DNA of 64,000 nucleotides from Bradyrhizobium manausense. GTDB lineage: Bacteria; Pseudomonadota; Alphaproteobacteria; Rhizobiales; Xanthobacteraceae. Shown here piece after piece: positions 36,918 through 45,579 of this stretch. The stretch is taken from positions 186,001 to 250,000 of the forward strand of contig NZ_JAFCLG010000007.1 in the NCBI RefSeq assembly GCF_018129685.1. The letters run 5' to 3'. The translations under genes were made by a program, and so were the position numbers. Under the pieces are notes generated by a model. It searched no databases. It was not told the origin of the DNA and worked only from the letters and a program-made list of their open reading frames with translations. The number at the start of each line of letters is the position of its first letter. The first letter of the stretch is position 1.

Positions 36918-37438
36918 GCCGCCGGTGCGATCCGGTCGTCCGCCCTGGTCTGCCCCATCTGCTGACGCGCCGTCATGTCCTCCCAGAGCGCCGCGATGCT
37001 GGCCTGTGTCTGCGGGGCGATCAGGCAGTGGCCTTCATTGTCGAAACCGCAGAACCGCGCGGATGGATCGCTCCTGACGACAGTCAGCGCCTCGTTGATC
37101 ATCTCGAGGCACGTCATGACCTGTTCGATGTCCTGAAGCCGCGTGTGGTGCAGGATATCCATGAGGCGGAACGTCATCACCGCGGGCTGGCCGTAGTTGA
37201 TGCCGGGCCGGCCGAATTCGAACAGAACGTTGACCGCCGGGAACGCGCCGCGGATGTGCGCGAGCACGCCGGCCACGTCATCCTTGCTGCAGGCCACGAG
37301 ATGGACGGTTTCAGTAGGTGCGGCGACAGGCGTCTGCGGCACGAGGCCGAGCGAACGGATCACCTCCTGCTCGATCCATTGCCGCACAGGCCCGGGCGCG
37401 TTGCGGATCTGATCGGCAGTCAGGGTAATTCCGGTCAT
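36914..37438 (-). CDS. Hypothetical protein, likely FixK-regulated
   Basis: A 174-residue soluble protein starting MTGITLTADQIRNAPGPVRQ. Features include an amphipathic N-terminus (WIEQEVIRSLGL), a middle alpha/beta-like segment (VHLVACSKDDVAGVLAHIRG) and SARFCGFDNEGHCLIAPQTQ near the end. I recognise no catalytic motif. The start at 37438 fits better than 37492, since a FixK/FNR-type dyad is centred 69 bases upstream of it. It overlaps the next gene (36468-36917) by 4 bases, forming an operon. Confidence 0.75.
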   Translation of the reverse strand: MTGITLTADQIRNAPGPVRQWIEQEVIRSLGLVPQTPVAAPTETVHLVACSKDDVAGVLAHIRGAFPAVNVLFEFGRPGINYGQPAVMTFRLMDILHHTRLQDIEQVMTCLEMINEALTVVRSDPSARFCGFDNEGHCLIAPQTQASIAALWEDMTARQQMGQTRADDRIAPAA

Positions 37439-37832
37439 GGCTCGGTCTCCTGCAAAGGCGTTCCTTTCGTCCCAGTCTATGAACGAGGCCATGAGGCACG
37501 TTGATGCGGATCAAACCCGCTGCCGTGATGCGGCTGTGACGCTGTTCCCTTTCACGGCCGCTGCGCGGGCGGGTGCCCAGGTCCGAAGGCTGCGATGCTG
37601 ACACAATACCGCTGTTTTGCCCGACGGAGCAAGCGGATTCGGAAAAAAAGTATAACGATTCGGAGAAATGGAATGATTGCCGATGGGTAGCTACTGTGCA
37701 TGGGGTTGTTTTTTTGGTCCTGTTCCGCCATTCCCGGTTGCGCCCACCGGGGATGACTCGGTGCTGTGTCCGCTTTGACCCGAATCCCGTTCCCGGGCAT
37801 GATCCTCCGCAGCGATTCAAAGAGGACATTGT
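37439..37832. other. Regulatory gap before the lytic transglycosylase gene
   Basis: Apart from the FixK-like dyad at 37501-37514, this 394-base gap has no supported gene. Around 37631-37670 an imperfect direct repeat of GATTCGGA with A-rich sequence stands out. The promoter of the gene at 37833 is probably in the right part. Confidence 0.45.
37501..37514. promoter_or_regulatory. FixK/FNR-type box upstream of the 36914-37438 operon
   Basis: TTGATGCGGATCAA is a perfect dyad centred 69 bases before the ATG at 37438. A class II position would place transcription start near 37466 with a leader of about 28 nt. Confidence 0.7.
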
Positions 37833-38639
37833 ATGCTGAGACCGCTTCTCGCCACCGCCTTCATTGCTTGTCTGGCCGCCGGGCCGGCGCAGGCCGCGCG
37901 TTGCGGCGGCGACTTCAACAGCTTCGTTGCCGGCATGACGGCGGAAGCGCAGGCCGCCGGCGTCTCGGCGGCCGTGACCAGCGCGGCGTTCGGCGGCATC
38001 ACGGAAGACGGCTCCGTTCTCGCCTTCGACCGGCGCCAGCGCTACACCTTCAACAAGAGCTTCGAGCAGTATGTCTCGACCCGCGTCGGCGCCGGCCGCA
38101 TCAATGGCGGACGCGCGCTGCTGCAACGCCATGCCGCGCTGCTCTCGCGCATCGAGCAGCAGTACGGCGTGCCCAGGCAGATCCTGGTCGCGATCTGGGG
38201 CCTGGAGAGCGATTTCGGCAAGGGCGACATGGGCAAGCTGCCGGTGATCCGCACGCTGGCGACGCTGGCGCATGATTGCCGCCGCACCGAGCTGTTCCAG
38301 GGCGAGCTGCTCGCCGCGCTCAAGATCGTCCAGCGCGGCGACCTGCCCTTGCGCGACCTGATCGGCGCCTATGCCGGCGAGATCGGCCAGACCCAGTTCC
38401 TGCCGTCGTCCTACATCAAATACGGCGTCGATTTCGACGGCGACGGCCATGTCGACCTGCGCCACAGCGTCGCCGACGTGCTCGCCTCGACCGCGAACCT
38501 GCTGCACTCGAACGGCTTCAAGATGGGCCAGCCCTATGACGAGGGCTCGGCCAATTTCGACGCGATGCGCGAGTGGAACCGGGCGGTGATCTACCGCAAG
38601 ACGATCGGCTATTTTGCCGACCGGCTGGTGGGGCAGTGA
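37833..38639 (+). CDS. Lytic murein transglycosylase, MltB family
   Basis: A 268-residue exported enzyme with a signal peptide (MLRPLLATAFIACLAAGPAQA). The MltB-type core is evident from FVAGMTAEAQAAGVSAAVTSAAFGG, the catalytic Glu125 in AIWGLESDFGKGDMG, IGAYAGEIGQTQFLPSSYIKYGVDFDGDG and SVADVLASTANLL. It cleaves peptidoglycan glycan strands to 1,6-anhydro-muropeptides during wall turnover. No lipobox cysteine follows the signal, so it is probably a soluble periplasmic form. Confidence 0.93.
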   Translation: MLRPLLATAFIACLAAGPAQAARCGGDFNSFVAGMTAEAQAAGVSAAVTSAAFGGITEDGSVLAFDRRQRYTFNKSFEQYVSTRVGAGRINGGRALLQRHAALLSRIEQQYGVPRQILVAIWGLESDFGKGDMGKLPVIRTLATLAHDCRRTELFQGELLAALKIVQRGDLPLRDLIGAYAGEIGQTQFLPSSYIKYGVDFDGDGHVDLRHSVADVLASTANLLHSNGFKMGQPYDEGSANFDAMREWNRAVIYRKTIGYFADRLVGQ

Positions 38640-38681
38640 GGGGGGCTCGAGAGGCGGGGCATTCGCGCCAAACACTCCGCC

Positions 38682-38822
38682 GTCGTCCTGGCGAAGGCCA
38701 GGACCCATTACCCCAGGGAGGAGTTTTGCGACGATCGACAGTCACAGGCTTTCGCTGAGCAACGGCCTGCTTTCGCCAAATTAGATTCGGTGGCTATGGG
38801 TCCTGGCTTTCGCCAGGACGAC
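38682..38822. repeat. Intergenic palindromic repeat, family A copy 3
   Basis: Ends GTCGTCCTGGCGAAGGCCAG and CTGGCTTTCGCCAGGACGAC are inverted. The copy differs from 6153 and 23033 by paired changes (CCGG to CTGG with CCAG) that keep the hairpins, which suggests selection on structure. It also contains ACCCCAGGGAGGAGTTTTGC. Confidence 0.85.
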
Positions 38823-38836
38823 AGTGGACGTCCCAG

Positions 38837-39679
38837 CTACTTCCCTTTCGCCATCTTCTCCAGCCGCCTTTGCAACGACGCCCAATACGTCCCCGGGCGG
38901 AAGCGCTGGAGGATGTCCATGAACCTTGCGTCGTTGCCGATCAGGATGCGCGGCTCGTTCCGTTCGATGCCCCTGATGATGCGCAGCGCCGCGTCCTTCG
39001 GGCTCGTCCGCGCCGCGGTCTCGAACCGGTCGATCATCTGCGCGCGGCGCGCATTGTCGGTGACGCCGACGCCGGTGCGCGACGAGCGGGCGATCGAGGT
39101 GGCGACGCCGCCGGGATGCACCACCGACAGCCTGACCGGACTGCCCGCCACCGCCAGCTCGTGCCGCACGCTCTCGGAGAAGCCGCGCACCGCGAACTTG
39201 GCCGCCGCATAGGCCGATTGTCCCGGCGGCGCGATGATGCCGAAGATCGAGGAGATGTTGACGATGTGCGCCTCGCTCCTCGTCCTCAGGTGCGGCAGGA
39301 AGGCGCGCGTGCCGTGCACCACGCCCCAGAAATTGATGTCGAACAGCCAGTCCATCTGCGCCTGGTCGATCTCCTCGAACGTCCCCATCAGCGCCACGCC
39401 GGCATTGTTGATGACGATGCCGAGCGCGGGATGCGCCGCGATCGCCGCAGCCGCGAACTCCGCGATGTCGCCGGGCTCGCCGACATCGACGCGGTGCACG
39501 CTGACCTTGCGCGCGTTATCGTTTCCTTGGCCAAGCTCCGCCGCCAGGCTCTTCAGCCCGGCCTCGTCGCGGTCGGCGAGTGCGAGGTCGCAGCCGCGTT
39601 GCGCAAGCTCGATGGCGAGCGCGCGGCCGATGCCGCTCGCCGCTCCGGTAATGGCGGCAGCGCCGCGAATTGTCGTCAT
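38837..39679 (-). CDS. Short-chain dehydrogenase/reductase
   Basis: A 280-residue classical SDR. The nucleotide-binding motif TGAASGIGRALA is at residues 11-22, NNAGVA in the fourth strand, the catalytic Ser in VNISSIFGI, and Tyr/Lys in SAYAAAKFAVRG. The C-terminal extension (RRAQMIDRFETAARTSPKDAALRII and ILIGNDARFMDILQRF) is typical of the group acting on lipophilic substrates. The acceptor is unknown. It is divergent from the LysE gene at 39822. Confidence 0.9.
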   Translation of the reverse strand: MTTIRGAAAITGAASGIGRALAIELAQRGCDLALADRDEAGLKSLAAELGQGNDNARKVSVHRVDVGEPGDIAEFAAAAIAAHPALGIVINNAGVALMGTFEEIDQAQMDWLFDINFWGVVHGTRAFLPHLRTRSEAHIVNISSIFGIIAPPGQSAYAAAKFAVRGFSESVRHELAVAGSPVRLSVVHPGGVATSIARSSRTGVGVTDNARRAQMIDRFETAARTSPKDAALRIIRGIERNEPRILIGNDARFMDILQRFRPGTYWASLQRRLEKMAKGK

Positions 39680-39821
39680 GCGTGGCTCCCCTCGATCCCG
39701 ATGAGAGCTCCAATGTACATGTTTTCAGTGTGTGACCGAACCCTATCGCCCCCCGGCGCATCCGCCTGTCCTGACCGGGTCGTGACTTCTCGGCAGGCGC
39801 CGGGGATGGTAGGGACTGATC

Positions 39822-40433
39822 ATGTCCTGGTCCTTCCTGCTCACCTCGCTCATCGTCGTCGCCTCGCCCGGCACCGGCGTTCTCTACACCCTGGCCGCCG
39901 CGCTCACGCGCGGCTCGCGCGCCAGCGTGGCGGCCGCCTTCGGCTGCACGCTCGGGATCGTGCCGCACATGGTCGCAGCGATGCTTGGCCTCGCCGCCGT
40001 GCTGCACACCAGCGCGCTGGCCTTTGCCGCGCTGAAATGGTGCGGCGTCGCCTATCTGCTCTACATGTCCTGGCAGGCGCTGCGTCAGACCGGCGCGCTC
40101 GCGGTCGACGGCGCGATCACGGAGCGCTCGAGCGGCCGGGTCATCGTCACCGGCTTTTTGATCAACATCCTCAACCCGAAGCTCTCGATCTTCTTCCTCG
40201 CCTTCCTGCCGCAGTTCATCGCGGTGGATGAGGCGCATGTTCTCGCACGGATGCTGGAATTGAGCGGCACTTTCATGGCCATGACCTTCGTGGTGTTCGT
40301 CATCTACGGCTTCTGCGCCGCCTCCGTACGCGCGCGCGTCATCTCCCGCCCCGGCGTGATGGCCTGGCTGCGCCGCTCCTTTGCGGCGGGCTTCGCCCTG
40401 CTGGGCGCCAGGCTCGCCTTCTCCGAGCGGTAG
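39822..40433 (+). CDS. LysE-family transporter
   Basis: A 203-residue membrane protein with the LysE/RhtB pattern (VASPGTGVLYTLAAALTRGSRASV, GIVPHMVAAMLGLA, NPKLSIFFLAFLPQFI) and about six helices. It would export an amino acid or similar metabolite; the substrate is unknown. Its N-terminal signature has GTG in place of the PGP seen in the paralogue at 19543, so it may be a different subgroup. Confidence 0.9.
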   Translation: MSWSFLLTSLIVVASPGTGVLYTLAAALTRGSRASVAAAFGCTLGIVPHMVAAMLGLAAVLHTSALAFAALKWCGVAYLLYMSWQALRQTGALAVDGAITERSSGRVIVTGFLINILNPKLSIFFLAFLPQFIAVDEAHVLARMLELSGTFMAMTFVVFVIYGFCAASVRARVISRPGVMAWLRRSFAAGFALLGARLAFSER

Positions 40434-40438
40434 CCAAT

Positions 40439-40461
40439 AAAAAAGCGGGCCTCGCGCCCGC
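40439..40461 (-). terminator. Terminator for the small basic gene
   Basis: A 6-bp stem GCGGGC/GCCCGC is followed on the minus strand by six T. It lies downstream of the 23-codon gene at 40536 and just past the end of the convergent LysE gene. On the plus strand there is no comparable T run. Confidence 0.75.
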
Positions 40462-40535
40462 TGCTTTCAATCTCAACCTTGACCGGAGCCCGGGCGGAGC
40501 GAGGCTCCACCCGGGCGAAATCAAGAGAAGCCGCG

Positions 40536-40607
40536 TTACTTCTTCTTGGCGGCCTTCTTGGCCTTTTTCTTCGTCGCCTTCTTCGCCTTCTTCGCTTTCT
40601 TAGCCAT
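40536..40607 (-). CDS. 23-residue lysine/alanine-rich peptide
   Basis: The frame from ATG at 40605-40607 to TAA at 40536 encodes 23 residues made only of Met, Lys, Ala and one Thr, in an (AKK)n pattern like the tails of histone H1-type proteins. GAGG lies 5 bases before the ATG and an intrinsic terminator follows 75 bases after the stop, so a complete transcription unit is present. It may bind DNA or RNA by charge; this is an inference. Confidence 0.65.
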   Translation of the reverse strand: MAKKAKKAKKATKKKAKKAAKKK

Positions 40608-41024
40608 AGGATCCTCTTAAGGGTTAATGGTGAAACGCGACACGAGGATCGCTCGGCGGAGGGCCAGCCTCGCAACATCCTCGATGACAAACTCAGCAGA
40701 TTCGCGCGTCCATGCCCCGCGCTGTCACATCTGTGTCATTACGTTATCCACAGCTCAGATGCGATTTCAGGTGATTTCGGCCAGCGAATCCGCATCGCGA
40801 TGCGCGGCGAGACGACCGCGCATCGGCACAGGCGACGTGCCTAACGATCCGATAACCAGGACGCGCCGTTTATGAATCCAAAACCAAGGGCACGCTTTCG
40901 ACTGTTGCAGTCAGGTTCCGTTAAGCGCAACCCGCGCATGATCGGCCGCAAGAACACGGGGACGGGTCATGGACGAACTTCTGCTGGAGACAGGGGGCGG
41001 AACGCTGCGCGTATCGCTTGCGTC
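40608..41024. other. Gap between the basic-peptide gene and the GGDEF gene
   Basis: The 417-base interval contains a perfect DnaA-box consensus TTATCCACA at 40744-40752. It also includes a 51-codon in-frame extension (from ATG 40872) of the GGDEF gene that I do not consider coding. I see no other gene or clear repeat. Confidence 0.45.
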
Positions 41025-42227
41025 ATGCTGAACGTACCGACGCTTTGGACGGTCTTCGTCGTCAACTTCCTGGCGCTGGGCCTGATCTGGGCCTATGTGA
41101 CGCGCTCCTATCCGAAATTCGCGGCCGCGCGGTTCTGGATGGCATCGGCCTTCGTCGGCGCTACGGGTGCGGTGGCCGCCCTGATCCGCCTGTTCGTCGA
41201 GTCACCTTTGCCGCTTCTGATCGGCGGCGCCGGCATCATCGCGGCGTGCTGCTTCGCCGCAATGGGCATCCAGCGCTTCTACGATCGGCCGGTGTCCTGG
41301 CGCGTCATGGTCGCGACGGGGGTCTTGAGCCTCAGCGGCGTCGTGTTCTTCAAGGTCGTCTTCGACTCCATCCCGCTGCGCATGCTCTGCTACACGATCG
41401 GTCAGGCCGTGCCGCTGGCGCTGTCGATGCATCTCCTGCTGTCGCCGCCGGAAGGCCGCGTCAGCCCCGGCGCGCGGCTGTCCGGCATCGTCATCATCAC
41501 CATCATCGCGATCTTGGCGGCGCGTACGGTGGGCAACCTGCTCGGCGGCGATCTCTCGCCGATCGCCGGCAGCCAGTCCCACGCGGTCATGGTGCTGGGG
41601 CTCATGTTCCTGTCGATGACGCTCAACTTCGGTTTTCTCTTGATGGCGATGGACCGGCTGCGCAACGAGGTCGCCGATCTCGCGCTGCTCGACGATCTTA
41701 CCGGCGTCGCCAACCGCCGCCATCTGTTGCAGCGGCTGACGGAGGAATGCGCCCGTTCGGAACGCAGCGGCGAGCCGTTCTCGCTGCTGGTGATCGACCT
41801 CGACGGCTTCAAGACCATCAACGACACTCATGGCCATGCTGCGGGCGATGCCTGCCTCCGGCACTTCACGCTCATGGCGCAAACGCGCTTGCGTCCGGGC
41901 GACATGCTGGCCCGCACCGGCGGCGACGAGTTCTGCGTGGTGCTGCCGTCCTCCTCGTTGCGCGAGGGTGCGCTGATCGCCCGCCGCATCCTCGATGTCT
42001 GCCGCCAGGATGCCGCCGCTTGTTCCGGCAAGGATATCCCGATTTCGATCTCGATCGGCGTCGCGGAATGGGATCGCAGCATCGGCCAATTCCCGGACAC
42101 GCTGATGGCCCACGCCGACCATGCGCTTTACGCCGCCAAGAAGAACGGCAAGAACGATTTTGCAATCTACGATCAGGCCCCACCGCTCTCGCCCGAGCCG
42201 GTCGAAGCTGCACGCAAATTCGCGTAA
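41025..42227 (+). CDS. Membrane-bound diguanylate cyclase (GGDEF)
   Basis: A 400-residue protein from the start MLNVPTLWTVFVVNFLALGL. About six membrane helices fill the first 210 residues without a recognisable ligand domain. The GGDEF domain begins LALLDDLTGVANRRHLLQRL and carries an intact catalytic motif in ARTGGDEFCVVLP, preceded by RPGD, a complete RxxD inhibitory site. It should make cyclic di-GMP with product feedback. An ATG at 40872 would add 51 basic residues before the first helix; I judge that less likely. Confidence 0.92.
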   Translation: MLNVPTLWTVFVVNFLALGLIWAYVTRSYPKFAAARFWMASAFVGATGAVAALIRLFVESPLPLLIGGAGIIAACCFAAMGIQRFYDRPVSWRVMVATGVLSLSGVVFFKVVFDSIPLRMLCYTIGQAVPLALSMHLLLSPPEGRVSPGARLSGIVIITIIAILAARTVGNLLGGDLSPIAGSQSHAVMVLGLMFLSMTLNFGFLLMAMDRLRNEVADLALLDDLTGVANRRHLLQRLTEECARSERSGEPFSLLVIDLDGFKTINDTHGHAAGDACLRHFTLMAQTRLRPGDMLARTGGDEFCVVLPSSSLREGALIARRILDVCRQDAAACSGKDIPISISIGVAEWDRSIGQFPDTLMAHADHALYAAKKNGKNDFAIYDQAPPLSPEPVEAARKFA

Positions 42228-42264
42228 ACCCTGCTAGGCTGGGATCCATTGTTGGATCCCTATC

Positions 42265-42885
42265 ATGCTGTTTCGCCTCGTTGCGTCGGTTCTCGCCGCA
42301 CTCCTGATCGCTCCCGCCGCCGCAATGGATGCCGAGCTCTTAAAGCTCGCGCGCAGCACCGGCACGCCGGACATTCCCGGCCTGAAGATCATCTGGCTGG
42401 CCCCTTGGGGCGATGTCGCCGATGCCCATGCCTGGCGCAACATCATCGTGCACCAGACCGAAGGGCCGGCGGGCTCGGCGCGTGGCGGCGCGCAGGAGCA
42501 ATCCAAAAATCCAACCCGCCGCGGCGTGATGGTCTGGGTGGAGACCGACGGCACGGTCTATTGGTCGGTCGCGGACAATCTGGTACCGACACACACCGAC
42601 GGCGCCAATCGCAACGACAACAAATACATCGACAACAGCACGACCTATCATCAGGTCGTGCGCGACAATTCGATCGGCGTCGAGTTCGCCGGCAACTATC
42701 CCGATGTCACGATCGGTCCGACCGAAGCGCAGGTCGCGGCCTGGAAGATCCTGGTCCAGGTCCTGCGCGCGCGCTACGGCATTCCGCTCGATCACGTCTA
42801 TGCCCACAACTGGATCGACTTCAAGGACGCCCGCTATTGCGAAGGCTGCTGGCTCGCAACGCTGGCGCGCACCTGGGGCGAGTAG
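42265..42885 (+). CDS. Exported N-acetylmuramoyl-L-alanine amidase
   Basis: A 206-residue protein with a signal peptide (MLFRLVASVLAALLIAPAAA). The amidase_2 (PGRP-like) zinc fold is suggested by RNIIVHQTEGPAGSA, MVWVETDGTVYWSVADNLV, a central NSIGVEFAGNYPD and VYAHNWIDFKDARYCEGCW. The His residues of the first and last segments are the probable zinc ligands. It would cleave the bond between muramic acid and the stem peptide in peptidoglycan recycling or remodelling. Confidence 0.88.
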   Translation: MLFRLVASVLAALLIAPAAAMDAELLKLARSTGTPDIPGLKIIWLAPWGDVADAHAWRNIIVHQTEGPAGSARGGAQEQSKNPTRRGVMVWVETDGTVYWSVADNLVPTHTDGANRNDNKYIDNSTTYHQVVRDNSIGVEFAGNYPDVTIGPTEAQVAAWKILVQVLRARYGIPLDHVYAHNWIDFKDARYCEGCWLATLARTWGE

Positions 42886-42888
42886 TCT

Positions 42889-42932
42889 CTCATTCCGAGC
42901 TCGCGCCAAGGGGCGCACCCCGGAATGACGAG
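42889..42932. repeat. Short inverted repeat, CTCATTCCG type
   Basis: CTCATTCCGAG and CCCCGGAATGACGAG are inverted arms around GCGCCAAGGGGCGC, itself a hairpin. Its outer arms match those of the element at 17333-17414. Confidence 0.55.
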
Positions 42933-42939
42933 AGCGGCC

Positions 42940-43329
42940 TCAAACCGGCTGAGCCATCCAGCCGAAGAATCGCCGGATCAACCCCGGCCGCCGCGGCAGC
43001 TCCGGTGGTCCGTCGGCGGCCAGCACGCGTTTGAAGAAGTAGTCCAGGAACACCATGTCGTTCGGCTCGGTGACGGTGAATGTCTCGTCGCCGAAGAACA
43101 CGCTGTAGCTATAGAAGAACGGCCCGACGAACGGCACCGTCGCGGTCGAGGCGTTGTCCTTGGAGATCACGAACTCGGATGGATCGAGACCGTGGTCGCG
43201 CATGGCCTGCTCGACCAGCGGCAGCTTGCGCAAGAACTGGGCGGAGAAGCCGCCGACGGTGGATTGCAGGATGATCGACACGGTGCGTTCTCTGGTTGCC
43301 CGATCATCTTTGGTCGGTCGACCCGTCAC
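42940..43329 (-). CDS. Hypothetical protein, 129 residues
   Basis: A soluble protein with no recognised domain. The conserved-looking core is TVSIILQSTVGGFSAQFLRKLP, then FVGPFFYSYSVFFGDETFTVTEPNDMVFLDYFFKRVL, rich in aromatic residues. A GTG at 43281 before SIILQST may be the true start instead of the ATG at 43329, since the first 16 residues are polar and unlike the rest. It is followed by the convergent amidase gene and lies downstream of rpoH and its terminator. Confidence 0.65.
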   Translation of the reverse strand: MTGRPTKDDRATRERTVSIILQSTVGGFSAQFLRKLPLVEQAMRDHGLDPSEFVISKDNASTATVPFVGPFFYSYSVFFGDETFTVTEPNDMVFLDYFFKRVLAADGPPELPRRPGLIRRFFGWMAQPV

Positions 43330-43380
43330 AGGCGTTCAAGGCGACGTGCAGCGGCAAACATGCTGCGGCTCGGGCACAAC

Positions 43381-43408
43381 AAAAAAGCCGGCGTTTCCGC
43401 CGGCTTTT
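43381..43408 (-). terminator. Intrinsic terminator of rpoH
   Basis: A perfect 7-bp stem GCCGGCG/CGCCGGC with a 4-base loop has six A on the left and four T on the right. On the minus strand it ends in a T run 44 bases after the rpoH stop. Confidence 0.85.
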
Positions 43409-43452
43409 CGTCTTGTCTCGATCCGCCAATTCGTCGGCCGCGGAAGCTTCGC

Positions 43453-44352
43453 TCAGTGCGCGGCTTCCAGCGCGGCCTGTTCGGCCCTTGCGATCGTGCC
43501 CTTGACCGCGGACTGCACCTTTTCGAAGGCGCGCACCTCGATCTGGCGGACGCGCTCGCGCGACACGCCGAACTCGGCGGCAAGGTCTTCCAGTGTCATC
43601 GGCTCATCGGCGAGGCGACGGGCCTCGAAGATGCGGCGTTCGCGCGGGTTGAGCACGCCCATGGCGCCATTCAGGGCGTCACGGCGGTGATCATATTCCT
43701 CGTGCTCCGCCATCATGGCTTCTTGGTTGGGCGTATTATCGACCAGCCAGTCCTGCCATTCGCCGGCCTCGCCGTCGTCGCGGATCGGAGCATTGAGCGA
43801 CGCGTCGCCACCAAGGCGGCGGTTCATGTCAATCACGTCCTGATCGGTGACGCCGAGGCGCTTGGCAATGACCTTCACCTGGTCGGGACGGAGATCGCCC
43901 TCGTCCAGCGCGTTGATCTTGCTCTTCGCCTTGCGCAGGTTGAAGAACAGCTTCTTCTGGTTCGCGGTGGTGCCCATCTTCACGAGCGACCAGGAACGCA
44001 GGATGTACTCTTGAATCGACGCCTTGATCCACCACATCGCGTAGGTGGCGAGACGGAAGCCCTTTTCGGGTTCGAAACGCTTCACCGCCTGCATCAGGCC
44101 GACATTGCCTTCCGAGACGACCTCGGAGATCGGCAGGCCGTAGCCGCGATAGCCCATGGCGATCTTGGCTACGAGCCGGAGATGGCTGGTGACGAGCTGG
44201 TGCGCCGCGTCGCGATCGTCATGCTCACGCCAACGCTTGGCGAGCATATATTCCTGCTGGGGTTCCAGCATCGGGAACTTGCGAATTTCGGCGAGGTAAC
44301 GAGAGAGGCCGGATTCTCCATTGAGGACCGGCAGAGCAGCGGTACGGGCCAT
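43453..44352 (-). CDS. rpoH: RNA polymerase sigma-32 factor (heat-shock sigma)
   Basis: A 299-residue RpoH. Region 2 has SHLRLVAKIAMGYRGYGLPISEVVSEGNVGLMQAVKRFEPEKG. The RpoH box QKKLFFNLRKAK, diagnostic for sigma-32, sits between regions 2 and 3. Region 4 ends TLEDLAAEFGVSRERVRQIEVRAFEKV. It directs polymerase to heat-shock promoters. I use the start at 44352, which has GGAGGGG just upstream; the frame is open further. Bradyrhizobia carry several rpoH genes and I cannot tell which one this is. No ROSE-type thermosensor is obvious in its leader. Confidence 0.95.
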   Translation of the reverse strand: MARTAALPVLNGESGLSRYLAEIRKFPMLEPQQEYMLAKRWREHDDRDAAHQLVTSHLRLVAKIAMGYRGYGLPISEVVSEGNVGLMQAVKRFEPEKGFRLATYAMWWIKASIQEYILRSWSLVKMGTTANQKKLFFNLRKAKSKINALDEGDLRPDQVKVIAKRLGVTDQDVIDMNRRLGGDASLNAPIRDDGEAGEWQDWLVDNTPNQEAMMAEHEEYDHRRDALNGAMGVLNPRERRIFEARRLADEPMTLEDLAAEFGVSRERVRQIEVRAFEKVQSAVKGTIARAEQAALEAAH

Positions 44353-44571
44353 GGTTAGCCCCTCCAAAGGTTCAGGCCCCCGATAGCGGCGGGCCAGGCA
44401 GACGACCGCTTGGTTAAAGCCGGCCGTAGCTGCGATGTTCCACGTTGGTCTTTTCCAACGCAGGCGCAATATACCTCATCGGGGGTCAAAAAGGGAAGGA
44501 TTGTTGACGTCACGTCCCCGTGTGGCAGCTATAACTTTTTGTAATGTAACGGTTTTCTTAAAGCCCCTGCG

Positions 44572-45579
44572 TCATAGCGCCGCTTTCAAAGTGCTTTCAA
44601 GGAGAAGCAAATCCTCCGGCAAGCCAGCCTCCCAGTGAAGAAGTTCTCCGGTCCTCGGGTGCTCCAATACCAGCAAATAGGCATGCAAGGCCTGCCGGCC
44701 AAGGGCCGTTAGAGCTGCCTGCGATTCCGCGCCCAGCTGGTTCGCCTTGGTCTTGAAGTGGGGGCCATAGACCGCATCGCCCATCAGAGGATGGCCGATA
44801 TGTGCGAGGTGGACCCGGATCTGGTGGGTGCGTCCGGTCTCGAGTTCGCAGGCGAGCAGTGCCGCGACCGGCTTGCCGTCGCGGCCGGTAAAACTCTCCA
44901 GCAGCTCCCAATGGGTCACCGCCTCGCGGCCGCCCTGGCGCACCGCCATCTTCTCCCGGGCATGCGGGTGGCGGTCGATCGGCGCGTCGACGGTGCCGCG
45001 GTGCCGGCCCGGCAGCCCCCAGGCGAAGGCCATATAGCCGCGCCGCATCGCACCCGTCCGACCGTGGTCGGCGAACTGGGCGGTGAGCGAGGCATGCGCG
45101 AGGTCGTTCTTGGCGATCACCATCAGCCCGGTCGTGTCCTTGTCCAGCCGGTGGACGATGCCAGGCCGGCGTACCCCGCCGATTCCCGACAGCGAGGTCC
45201 CGCAATGGGCGATCAGCGCGTTCACCAAGGTGCCGGTCTCGTGTCCGGCCGCCGGGTGTACGACCAGGCCCTTCGGCTTGTTGATGACGATGATATCGTC
45301 GTCCTCGAACACGATATCGAGGGCGATATCCTCGCCTTTCGGCTCCGGCGGGGCCGCCTCCGGTACATCGATTATGATCGTATCGCCCGAGGTGACGTGA
45401 TAAGCGGGGTCGCGGACCTCGGCGCCCCTCTGGCTCACGGCGCCCGCCAGAATCAGGGCTTTCAACCTTGACCGCGACAGGTCCGGAAGGCGCGCCGCCA
45501 GCACGCGGTCGAGCCGGGCCGAGCCCTCGTCGCCTTCGACCACGACTTCCAACCTTCGCGCTGAACCTGAGCTTTCCAT
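44572..45579 (-). CDS. rluD: RluD-type pseudouridine synthase (RluA family)
   Basis: A 335-residue protein with an N-terminal S4 RNA-binding domain (ARLDRVLAARLPDLSRSRLKALI) and an RluA-family catalytic domain. The active-site aspartate is in the GIVHRLDKDTTGLMVIAKN segment, and the family motif HQIRVHLAHIGHPLMGDAVYG follows. RluD modifies 23S rRNA helix 69; assignment to RluD rather than RluC rests on overall layout. Its ATG overlaps the start of the divergent gene at 45578 by two bases within CATG. Confidence 0.9.
   Translation of the reverse strand: MESSGSARRLEVVVEGDEGSARLDRVLAARLPDLSRSRLKALILAGAVSQRGAEVRDPAYHVTSGDTIIIDVPEAAPPEPKGEDIALDIVFEDDDIIVINKPKGLVVHPAAGHETGTLVNALIAHCGTSLSGIGGVRRPGIVHRLDKDTTGLMVIAKNDLAHASLTAQFADHGRTGAMRRGYMAFAWGLPGRHRGTVDAPIDRHPHAREKMAVRQGGREAVTHWELLESFTGRDGKPVAALLACELETGRTHQIRVHLAHIGHPLMGDAVYGPHFKTKANQLGAESQAALTALGRQALHAYLLVLEHPRTGELLHWEAGLPEDLLLLESTLKAAL

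Noticed and set aside
44353..44571. ROSE-type RNA thermometer upstream of rpoH
   Set aside because: I looked for a hairpin pairing a UYGCU-type element with the GGAGG site and could not form a convincing one.
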